This document shows positions 24,185 through 33,829 of a stretch of 64,000 nucleotides of DNA, one piece after another. A program made the translations under genes and the position numbers. The notes below the pieces were generated by a model, which did no database searches, was not told the origin of the DNA, and saw nothing but the letters and a program-made list of their open reading frames with translations. The DNA is from Sphaerolaimus hirsutus. Taxonomy: Eukaryota; Nematoda; Chromadorea; Monhysterida; Sphaerolaimidae. Position 1 is the first letter of the stretch. Each line of letters opens with the position of its first letter. The stretch lies in contig CAXIWS010000179.1 in NCBI GenBank assembly GCA_964036195.1, positions 24,264-88,263 on the forward strand. Direction: 5' to 3'.

Positions 24185-24727
24185 CTGGTCACATTTCTTA
24201 GTGCAAAAATGTTATTTAAAGATGTTGGCAAATTTTCCGTGATCGGGATCGGGATTGAGTACAAATTTTCTGGATCGGGATTTCAAAAGTTTTGGGATCG
24301 GGATTTCAAAAGTTTCGGGATCGGAGTTCGTTTTTTGAGATTTCGGGATCGGGATTGAGGTTTGGGGATCAGGATCCACAAAATCCCGAAATTTCTCGGG
24401 ATTGGGGATCGGGATCCCGTTTAAACCCTAGTTCGGGTTTGCGCGACGGACGCTGGGGGGTGGGAGAGACGTATCCAGGATTTTTGAGTGAGTGATACGC
24501 ATGCCAGTAATTCATGCGCGGATAAAATAACTTTTCTTTTTTACCGTCTAAATAAGAGTTGACAAACTTTTTACTTAGCAATTATAATGCTTTAATGTAA
24601 AAATGTACTTTGTATTCGCATAAAGGTCGGTTTGAAAAAATCAACTGCGAAGTGAATGGAATCGTCCCGGTCTACTTTGAATTGAAGACATAAGTATTCA
24701 TACCTAACTGGAACGAGCAATTACAAA

Positions 24728-25269
24728 CAAGAGTTGTTAAAAGTACCGAACTTTTTTCAAAGTAAACGTAAACGTAAAGTATTTTATTTTTACTCAACCC
24801 TGAGTACAGAAAACGTTATAAGTGTTTTTTAAAAATACTTTTACTCTGCGTAAAATGTTAGTAAAATACTTTTTTTCAGAGAAAACGTAAAACTGAGTAA
24901 TTTTTCTCACAGAAAGCGTAAAAATGGGTATTTTTCTCATATAAAATGTTAAAGTGAGTATTTTTTCTCACAGAAAACGTAAAAATCATAAATTTAGCCA
25001 AATTTTACTCTAGAATGCATCAAATATGTGTCTTTTTCTCCCGATAACTATTTCTTAGGAAAATGTCCTATTTTAGTCACTTTCTGTCTGCTGTCAAAAC
25101 GTCACCTTCTATGTCCCGCTTAAATACGTTTTCGGTACTCGCGTACTTTCAAAAAGTACGCGAGTAAGTGCTAACTGGTATTTTTTTCGGGAGGAAACGT
25201 AAACGTATTTACGCAGTACTCGAGTATCCGTATTTATCGAGTAAACGTAAATACGTTTTAACAACTATG
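24728..25269. mobile_element. hAT-like element, family F (AGTTGTTAAAA ends)
   Basis: CAAGAGTTGTTAAAAGTAC to CGTTTTAACAACTATG, with an 8-bp duplication ATTACAAA (24720-24727 and 25270-25277). The interior consists of AAACGTAAA and TACTCGAGTA motifs. Confidence 0.85.
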
Positions 25270-25487
25270 ATTACAAAGTCCGTCAAGTTTGTTTGTTTTG
25301 GTGTATTTTTAGAATGAATTTTTCTAGATTGCGCTTTTTTATCTGCACGCTGTTCCACCGATAAACGCGCACATATTTATCGATTATTCATTTACATGCG
25401 CAAAAGGTTGTCTAGAAGTAGGGTATACTGCGTATACAACTCACAACATTGACACAATAGCGCGAAACATTACAGTGCTTTTAGAAT

Positions 25488-26356
25488 AATTGAGGCATCT
25501 AGTTCCGAATGTCGGTATCTCCATCATTTTAGGTTTTTCCAAAATTGCATTTGAAAATTCAAAGTTGGCCCGAGCGTGCAACTTTAAAGTGACAAGTCTT
25601 GCCTAAGACTTTTTGAAAAGCTTATGAAATTGTCTTCATTTTCCATATTTTAAACCCTGCGGCCGGCGTATATAGCCAGAGTTATGATGATTTGATTGAT
25701 AGCAGGTCAGCAGATTCAGTGGAGATACCCTGTTTCGAGTGATTTTTTTCAAAAAAATCACTCGAAACAGGGTATCTCCACTGAGTCCATGGGATCAACG
25801 GGCGCGGTTGTGCTGCCGTTCTGCTGGCCCATGCCCCCACTTGAGAGCAAATTTCTTACCCAGAGCAGTGGAGATACCCTGTTTCGGACAAAGATTTTTT
25901 GGAGATACCCTGTTTCCGACAAAGATTTTTTTGGAGATACCCTGTTTCGGATGATTTTTTTCAAAAACTGGTTTGGAATTCTATACCGTAATTCGGATGA
26001 TTTTTTCTGTTTTGTATGGGAATTTGGACTGTTTGCTTCAAATCTATACCGTAATTCGGATGATTTTTTCCGTTGGTGGAGATACCCTGTTTCGAGTGAA
26101 ATTTTTGGTGGCTCTTTTTGGAGATACCCTGTTTCGAGTGAATTTTTTCCAATTTCAGGGTGGAGATACCCTGTTTCGGATGATTTTTTTTGTTTTTTCC
26201 AAAAATCGGCATATATATATCTCGGGAACGGTATAAGATATTGAAAAAATTCTTTTGCTATCATGAAGAAATAAGTGCACTTATCACAGATCCGCACTTA
26301 ACTCATTTTTTTACACTTTGGTCTTTACCGACATTCGGAACTAGATGCCTCAATTA
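25488..26356. mobile_element. Inverted-repeat element L with GGAGATACCCTGTTTCG units
   Basis: 869 bp, TAATTGAGGCATCTAGTTCC to the exact complement GGAACTAGATGCCTCAATTA. Inside is a perfect 67-bp hairpin (25717-25783: 33-bp arms, 1-base loop), followed by about seven direct GGAGATACCCTGTTTCG units and several TACCGTAATTCGGATGA units to 26185. The frames of 179-182 codons on both strands are read-throughs of this array. The terminal TA may be the target duplication. Confidence 0.85.
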
Positions 26357-26369
26357 GGGTCTTAACTTT

Positions 26370-26530
26370 CTCTTTTTGGTATCGGGATCGGGATGAGTTT
26401 TTGGAATCTGGGTTGAGGTCTCGGGATCGGGATTCGTTTTTTGAGATTTCGGGATCGGGGTTGGGGTTTCCGGATCGGGATAGGGACTGCAAAATCCGGA
26501 AAATTGAGGATCCCGTTTGAACCCTGAGTA
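26370..26530. repeat. Family B fragment
   Basis: Degenerate GGGATCGGGAT units ending GATCCCGTTTGAACCCTGA. Confidence 0.65.
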
Positions 26531-27262
26531 GAATCGACTGAGGCCATTAACCCATTAACATTAACCCGGCGTGCACGTAAACTCAGAGCGCAATTAGGGA
26601 AGGGGAACAAAATGCGCTATGGGCACCCACATGCGCGCCGGGTAGCAAGTCGACAGCAGGCTGACGGGGTGGGGGGGGGGCGGGTGGTACCAAACAAATC
26701 AGGTGACAAATCACTTTTCATCCTTGAAAAGAGTCATAAATATTATTACTTGTCATTTTTTTGGAAGATTAAAAGTTAAAAGTCAAGTGACAAAATATTT
26801 TTCACTTTTCAAAATATTTAAGATCCGATTTCAAGGATAAAAAGTGAAAAGTCAAGTGACAAATCACTCAATCCTTGAAATGAGTCATAAATAGTTTTAA
26901 AAGTGAAAAATATGTTTACGTGTCACTAAAAATACAATCAAATAATTGATAAAACCACACAGTATTGTCTGCAGGGAGGATACAATTGGGTAGTGTCTGG
27001 AGCACATACCTGGAGGGTGCATGGTGAACACTGGCCTGGCACACATGTGGCTGCCCGGAGCACATGGAGGCCTGGAGCGCATTGTGCCCCCCCCCCTAAA
27101 TGCGCTCCAGGTATACATGCGCTCACTGGGTAGAGATAAATGCGAGCTGGGTCTATGTGTGCCCCAAGTAAACATGCGCAGAGGCATAGGCCCATAGAAT
27201 CATTGTTGATGTTTCAGAGATCTTAGCATATAATTTTATCAATATCAAAAAGTATTTAGCAT
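26531..27262. other. No gene; locally repetitive
   Basis: 26700-26930 contains inverted AAAAGTGAAAAGTCAAGTGACAAAT motifs. 26995-27175 contains degenerate GGAGCACAT/CTGGAGC units around a C run. No supported coding sequence. Confidence 0.4.
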
Positions 27263-27541
27263 AAAGGACGTACGCAGGATTTTTGAGTGGGGGGGGGGCG
27301 GATTGTATACAGAGCCCAGCAAACGAAGGGGGGCGCCCCCCCCCCCCCCTAAATTTTGGCCTCATGGTAAAGGAATGAAGCCATGGCGTTGGCGCCATTT
27401 GGAGGCGCCAGCGCCATGGCATTATTGGCGTTTTTTTTGATGGTGTTGGCGCGCCAAATTTGTTCGAAGTGCCTGCAAAATCGCTTTACAAAAGAGCCAT
27501 TTCGGCTGCCCCCCCCCCGCCCCCCCCTGCGTACGTCCTTG
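27263..27541. mobile_element. hAT-like element, family G copy
   Basis: AAAGGACGTACGCAGG to CCTGCGTACGTCCTTG, 279 bp, with a duplication TTTAGCAT (27255-27262 and 27542-27549). The interior has G/C runs and a GGCGCC cluster. Confidence 0.88.
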
Positions 27542-27899
27542 TTTAGCATTTTAAAATACTCTGGACATTTATATTTTTTTAAATACCAGAAAATCTTACA
27601 TTTATTTCATATTTAAATAGGTAATTCTAGATAGATTTAATTACCATATTTCCTCAAAATACCCCTCAAAATCGGATGAACAAGTATTTCTACAATGCAA
27701 AATGATTGGGGTTGACTTCCCTACCCTCCCGCAGCCGATAGATTTCGGCATCCAAATAAGATTTTGGTATCCAAATAAGAATTATGTATAAACAATAGGC
27801 AAACACAAAGGTAAAGTTATTGTTATGTGTGTCATTTTGCATTGTTATGTGCCCTTTTGGTTGCCGCCTGTGACATGTTCTCGTTGGTTGCCACTGATC

Positions 27900-28010
27900 C
27901 CCCGCCCGCTTGGCACATAGACCCGCTTGGCAAGTAACGTACCTCTGCTACGTGCCTGTCGGGTCTAGGTGCCAAGCGGGTTTACATGCCAAGCGAGCCT
28001 ACGTCGCCTC
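27900..28010. repeat. Inverted CCCGCTTGGCA repeat
   Basis: CCCGCTTGGCACATAGACCC pairs with GGGTCTAGGTGCCAAGCGGG around GTACCTCTGCTACGTGCC. Immediately downstream (minus strand) of the small peptide frame. Confidence 0.6.
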
Positions 28011-28014
28011 GACC

Positions 28015-28176
28015 CTACCTCAGCTTTAATCTATCACCCCCATGTGCCATATCTATATTTTTCACTGACCTGGCAACTATAGCAGGCTCCCTTGCCTCTG
28101 GTTCTGGCTCTTTAGAATTCACTGCCAATGGCAGAATTAAAGTGATCACCAAAAGAATGGTTAGCGTGGCTTGCAT
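28015..28176 (-). CDS. Possible small secreted peptide, or its first exon
   Basis: A 53-codon minus-strand frame beginning MQATLTILLVITLILPLAVN. Residues 1-21 have the form of a cleavable signal peptide: a short N region, a long Leu/Ile/Val core, then VNS. The charged segment KEPEPEAREPAIVAR follows. A possible donor (CCAG followed by GTCAGT) stands right after that segment, so the last residues may be intron and the mature part may lie in another exon. I do not recognise a family, and a mature cysteine framework is not visible. The frame could be chance, but a hydrophobic core directly after ATG followed by an acidic/basic segment is typical of peptide precursors. Confidence 0.35.
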   Translation of the reverse strand: MQATLTILLVITLILPLAVNSKEPEPEAREPAIVARSVKNIDMAHGGDRLKLR

Positions 28177-28979
28177 TTTGAATTAGGTCCTGCATGTGGG
28201 GATTGCGATTGTTTTATTGTGAGTCTGATGTAGTAAGCGGGGGCAAATTTTGCAAATGGGACTGGGCAAGTGACGATAAAAGTGGTAAGTGCTAAGAAGA
28301 GTGCGGTAAGTGTCAGTTAAGTCATGACTCATGAGACGAGCATTTTCTGTTGGGAGATTTGTCTATTTAAATCCAGGATTTTTGAGCGGGGGGTGGCTTG
28401 TTTACGGCTCAGCCCCCCTGAAATTTTACTGAAACAGGTACGAAATGCCGCTATGGCGCTGGCACCATTTCTAGGCGCCACGCCATGGCGCCATTGGCGT
28501 TGGCATTGGCGCCAAGGACTGCGTCAAATGTATGTAAATATTCATACATGTAGTTCGACTGGCAGAAAATCAGTACATTTAACCTGTATTTGGGACAGAA
28601 GAGACTGATTAACTGAAAATACATCTTGTCGGACGGGACGATGCGCGCTTGCGCACAAAAGTTTCACAACCACACCGAAAATTGATAAAACTTGCATTTT
28701 CATGGATTTTTCTGCCCCCCCCCCCCCCCCGGCCCCGCTGTACACGGCCCTGATTCAATTTATTAATTTAAATAAATCTATCTGTCTTATCTAAATACTT
28801 ACGAAATCGGTACCAAAAATTGATGGCACAGAAATCATAAATGAAAGTTCTCAGTTCTTGATCGAACATAGCAAGAATGCAACAAAATAATTTTTACACC
28901 CGAAGGCGCAGCATAAATACAAATCGTCGGGTGCGTGAATCAAGTTCGTTTTGTTCAGGTTTAATTACGCATGCAGGGC
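28177..28979. other. Repeat debris
   Basis: 28375-28530 holds a family G fragment and a GGCGCC palindrome cluster. 28640-28745 has GCGCGCTTGCGCAC and a C run. No gene. Confidence 0.4.
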
Positions 28980-29514
28980 ACATTTTGTACAGAGTTGTTA
29001 AAAGTACTGAACTTTTTTAAAAGTAAACGTAAACGTAAAGTGTTTTTGTTTTACTCACACCTGAGTACAGAAAACGAAAAGTATTTTATTTTTACTTTTA
29101 CACCGCGTAAAAGGTGAGTAAAACACTTTTTTTTCCTGAGAAAACGTAAAAAGGAGTATATTTTTCCTGGGAAAACGTAAATATGGGTATTTTTCTCACA
29201 GAAAACGTAAAATTGGGTATGTTTTCTCACAAAAATAACATAAAAATCAGTGTTGTTTTTCAATTTTTATTCTGAAATACATCAATGATGCGTTTTTCTC
29301 TCCTGATAAGTATTTCTTAGGAAAATATCCTATGTTTGTTACGTTCTGTCTGACAAAATGACATTTTCTGCCATTTTAAAGTACGTTTTCTGTACTCGCG
29401 TACTTTCAAAAAGTGAGTACCGCTATTGTTTGTTAGGAAGCGTAAACGTATTTACGCAGTACTCGAGTATTCGTATTTATCGAGTAAACGTAAATACGTT
29501 TTAACAACTATGAT
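28980..29514. mobile_element. Family F element, copy 3
   Basis: CAGAGTTGTTAAAAGTACTG to CGTTTTAACAACTATG, colinear with 24728-25269. The flanking octamers ATTTTGTA and ATATTGCA are similar but not identical. Confidence 0.75.
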
Positions 29515-30112
29515 ATTGCAACGACAATGGGCTTGCCTTGGGTGCGTTCAAATAAATATATTGGCTGTGTGAATTCAAGCAATTAATTTTCCTTTTTACT
29601 ATTTCTAGTGTATTGGTCCATGGTCCAAGTTTGCATATGGAAGACTAGATCAGTTTGAATATTTCTTTCATATACCTATCTAGGTATATTTTTACCAAAA
29701 ATGCTTTTAGTGGTGTACTCATAAAGGAAATATGTAATTAATTGATCATCTATAAAAAATACATCTGTCTTATAGCAGCAGCAAACCAGGCATTGAATGT
29801 ATACAAGTGTTCACTCGCACAACTGGGTTTGTGCAAAAAGAATGTGTCAAAATGCATCAAATGAACTTCTCTTTACCTATAAAATATATTACCCGGGTAA
29901 TTACTCTGTCCTTGAGTGTCTGGTTGGCGTCATTATACAATACAATGCCGTCGGTGTAAAAACTTCACTATGGGTTGGAAAGTGAAATAGCGCAGTTACA
30001 GTTGTATTTACTTGTGCCCGCTTTGATATATAACTTTTTTGAAATTCATCGGTTATTTCTGTCTGGCGGCAAAATTGGTGCGCATGTGATTGTTGAACGG
30101 GGATCTTTCATA
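29515..30112. other. No gene recognised
   Basis: AT-rich, with no coding or repeat signal that I can support. Confidence 0.4.
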
Positions 30113-30542
30113 TACCGTATTTCCCCCGGGGGGTTAATTTTGAGGGGGGGTTAAACGAGGGGGGGGGTATTTCGAGGGGGGGGGGTTATTATTTCGCCAG
30201 ACATTTTTTGAAATCCCAGTACTAAAATGTCGTCTGAAACGTACGCAGACGTCGTAAAATGCAACGAAAATCGCCATTTATAAGACTCTAAAGACATTTA
30301 TAAGTGTGTAGACGTACAAACACTGTTCTCACATAACAGAGTCATCGTTTTTAACGTGTGTTCTGCATTGCCGGGATGACAAACAGCAGCCTTTGTCATT
30401 TACGTTCTCTATACACTAAATTTGGGGGGGGGATTTCGATGGGGGGGGGGGGGTTATAAGTTGATAGTGTCCATTTTGAGGGGGGGTATTTCGAGGGGGG
30501 GGGGTATTTCGAGGGGGGGGGGTATTTCGAGGAAATACGGTA
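30113..30542. mobile_element. TA-type element
   Basis: TACCGTATTTCCCCC to TTTCGAGGAAATACGGTA, with an interior homologous to 1-170 and 23620-23780. G runs of 7-13 lie on the plus strand near both ends. Confidence 0.8.
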
Positions 30543-30727
30543 TGCTGAAATTGCCGGTAGGGTTATATTTTTGTAAAATCACAATTTTATTGGGACTTAT
30601 TTGATGGTCCAGTGCAACGATTGTACATACATCGTTTTGTGTAAACCATCGCGTTTCACCATTGATAAATGGATCGCATTGACCAATCGGCACGTGACTG
30701 ATAGACGGTCCATCCGGTGGCATAACA

Positions 30728-30964
30728 GGGTCCAGTTTCGCAAATTGAGAAGTGAGAAGTAAAATGGCAAAAGCGAAGTGAAATTAGCAGACAATTGGCA
30801 AAAACGAAGTGATTTGGCAAGTAAATTTGGCAAAAGCGATGTAAAAAAATAAAAGTAATTTCCCTTCGCTTTTGCCAATTTCCTTCTCAATTTACTTCTC
30901 ACTTCTCATTTCACTTCGCATTTGCCATTTCACTTCTCACCTCTCAATTTGCGGAACTGGCCCC
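30728..30964. repeat. Foldback element J, copy 2
   Basis: GGTCCAGTTTCGCAAATTGA pairs with TCAATTTGCGGAACTGGCC. Arms are GAAGTGAGAAGTAAAATGGC-type repeats. Same ends as 7682-8250. Confidence 0.75.
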
Positions 30965-31970
30965 AGATGTATCCAATTAGGGGTAAGATTTAATAGCAAA
31001 GAAACGTCAGGGGGTGTGGATTAGATTGTAACGATTTTAAATGTACGTTGGACTATGGACCAGCGTTGCAGCAGAGTTCACACATTTTGGCATTCACACT
31101 TCACACGCAATTCAACGGAAAAACAAATCACACCAAAAATATTCACACACAAATATTTCGGTGTATTCAAACACTTAATGGATGAAAAAATGTTTTCAAA
31201 ATGGATGATTTACCACTGAAAATACAACAATACCAATGGGAACTACCATAGATGATAGTTTATATCTGCAATGATGGATGATCGATGCTTTTTCGAACAC
31301 GAGTTAAAAAGGCACGTTTAAAAAAAGTCCAAGGCCACTTTAAGAAAAAGTTGTACCGATTTCCCCCCCCCCCAGACTTTTGAGGTACACTACCGTGCAG
31401 AAAAGTTGAGGCTGTAAACTATGGTAGGCTATCTTATGTACATATTTAACCCAAGATAGTGATTTTAAAGGTTAGGATGGCAGAAAAATGTCCCAAAGAA
31501 TTTTCACCTGGCTGCGCTGCTACAAAGTGTTATGTGTTTTGTGTGTGAAATGGACAAATTTAGATTTATGTGGAGATTTTATGAAAGAAAGTGCTTAGTG
31601 AATAAGTACTGAAAATTTCAGCTGCCACTCTTTATATGGTTTTGATTCTTGCGTTTTTGATAGTTTAAAAAATGTCTAGTCATCTTTTTCGACACTTGCA
31701 TCCGCAACATTTAGTTCTTGTTATTGTAATAACATATTGTAATATGACCACTAATGTATTTATTCACATGTTTTCGGTATGCATATTTCGCTCTGTATTT
31801 TCGGTTGACACTGCTTGCATAAAGTACACACGAACAATGTTTATGTACTCTTATGCACAGCTGTTTTTCTGTGTACTGTTTGTTTACTGCACTGGACACT
31901 AGGAGGAACCTGTCACACTTGTGTTTTGTGTCTTTTGTTCCAGATTTGGGTGATAGTTTGTTGTGCCCAC
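30965..31970. other. No gene recognised
   Basis: AT-rich. The frame at 31672-31902 (76 codons) has no supporting features. Confidence 0.4.
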
Positions 31971-32458
31971 CAGGGGTCTCCTAGGGGGGGGGGGGCTGCC
32001 CCCCCCCCAAATCGGCCAGCTATCTATCTATCCCGGAGGCCGCTCAGCTATCTATCTATCCCGAAGCAAATTTTTTGGCTACTACCCCCAAAGACCCCCC
32101 CCCCCCCCAATCGCTCAGCTATCTATCTATCCGGAGTCGTTTTTGCAAAATTTTGCCCCAATTTTCGCTCAAAATCACTAATTTTCGCACCTTTTTATAG
32201 TTTTTCACCTTCAAAATCCTACTTACCGGCTGTATACATGGTTATATACCTATTTTTAGCCATTTTATACCTACTTTTGGCTACTTTTAACTGATTATAA
32301 GCGATGTTTTCCCCTTTCTGCCTTTTTAACCTTGAAAAAGCCTATATATTGTGCCCCCGCCAGCCCCCCCCAGAAAAATTTTCACCTATCTATCCCTCGG
32401 GAGGAGCGATTTGCTATCTATCCAGCCCCCGCGAGGGCCAAAATCCTGGAGACCCCTG
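31971..32458. mobile_element. hAT-like element, family H
   Basis: CAGGGGTCTCCTAGG to CTGGAGACCCCTG, 488 bp, with a perfect duplication GTGCCCAC (31963-31970 and 32459-32466). The uninterrupted reference copy for the family. Confidence 0.92.
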
Positions 32459-32625
32459 GTGCCCACTTATGTTTGTATTGATTTCTAACCACTGATGTTT
32501 CCAGATCAAATGTTTCTGTTTTATTTCCGCTGCCCAATTTTTTTTAGACTGTTTTTGGTCACATCGTTGGCTATTCACATTGTAAAAAACCGTCACTGAT
32601 GTTTTTGTTGTGAGAAAACAATATG

Positions 32626-32898
32626 TACCGCATTTCCTCGAACCCCCCCCCCCCCTCGAAATACCCCCCCCCTCAAAATGGGCACTATGTATTTGTGGTC
32701 TGGGAAATGCATAACAGACGTTCAAAACGCTTACTGTGTTACTTCATCGTGTAGAACATCGTTTATAACATCTACATCCTTATATAAGGCTGTAAAAACT
32801 TATAAATGGTGGTTATTTTTGCATTTTTCACGTTTTTCTCTCAAAATTTCCACTCTGAAAAAATAAACCCCCTGGGGGTATTTTGAGGAAATACGGTA
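32626..32898. mobile_element. TA-type element
   Basis: TACCGCATTTCCTCGAA to TTTTGAGGAAATACGGTA, with the same interior as 5575-5740. Confidence 0.78.
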
Positions 32899-33038
32899 TT
32901 TGGTAAATATGTATTTAATTTATGTATTCTGCGTTTTGAAAATTTGTTTACTCAACTCGATGAAGTAAAAAATAGCTTCCTGGTGATAAAGGGTTTCCTT
33001 TGCACAAACACGTCAAAAGCACCACACAGCAGCTTAAC

Positions 33039-33700
33039 TACCGTATTTCCTCGAAATGCCCCCAGGGGGTTTATTTTTTCAGAGTGGAAATTTTGAGGGG
33101 GGGGGGTATTTCGAGTGGGGTTTATTATATCGTCAGAAATTTTCGGGAAAATTGATAGTAAAGAACACTCTTTTAAGTACCGAAAACCGGTAATAAATGT
33201 GACTCAATATGATATTTATAATGGACACATACATAACCATACATCGCTACACAAACTAGCGTATAGGTATGTGTAACTGCGATGCAAAATGGCATCAATA
33301 AATACATCATGTACATTGCATACATGATGTATACTCGGCAGACACGATACTCTACAAACAGATAGGAGTTATGTCTTCGCCTCTTCGGCTGGCAGACGGC
33401 CAGCCGAGAACTTTGGAAGACGTGATGATGACTGAGTGATGAGGTCATCAAGACGACGTGATGGCGTGAGTTGATGATGGCGATGAAAGTGATGATGTCA
33501 TGATGGAGTGTTTCCTCCGGAAAAATGTACGGCGTAATGTCATCCGAATATACCTACATCATTCTAGACGGGGGGGGGTATTCTGAGGGGGGGGGGTATT
33601 CTGAGGGGGGGGGGGGTATTTTTTCATCAGCTCGAAAACACCTGGGGGTATTTCGAGGGGGGGGTTAATTCATAGGGGGGGATTTCGGGGAAATACGGTA
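33039..33700. mobile_element. TA-type element, longer variant, upstream of the UGT gene
   Basis: TACCGTATTTCCTCGAAATG to GGGGAAATACGGTA. Contains several GGGGGGTATTTCGAG blocks and, in the middle (33290-33340), CATGATGTACATTGCATACA-type sequence found in the 38.5, 45.4 and 47.2 kb copies. It ends 129 bp before the UGT start codon. Confidence 0.75.
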
Positions 33701-33829
33701 CACACTTTTCAACTTGAAAAATGGAAAGCTGTCATGTGAACCGTCATATTTTTTGCCTTCACACACATCTAATTTACTCAAAATAAATACTGTTTTCGCT
33801 TTCCCGACAGACCTATTAAAAAATCTAAA

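Larger units (their letters stand above)
22772..24430. mobile_element. hAT-like element, family B copy with nested C and TA elements
   Basis: TAGAGTTCGAACGGGAC to CCCGTTTAAACCCTA, with a duplication GTTCGGGT (22764-22771 and 24431-24438). GGGATC arrays flank the nested 23042-24184 element. Confidence 0.85.

Noticed and set aside
25696..26297. 182- and 179-codon frames on opposite strands
   Set aside because: Both read through the GGAGATACCCTGTTTCG array of an inverted-repeat element.
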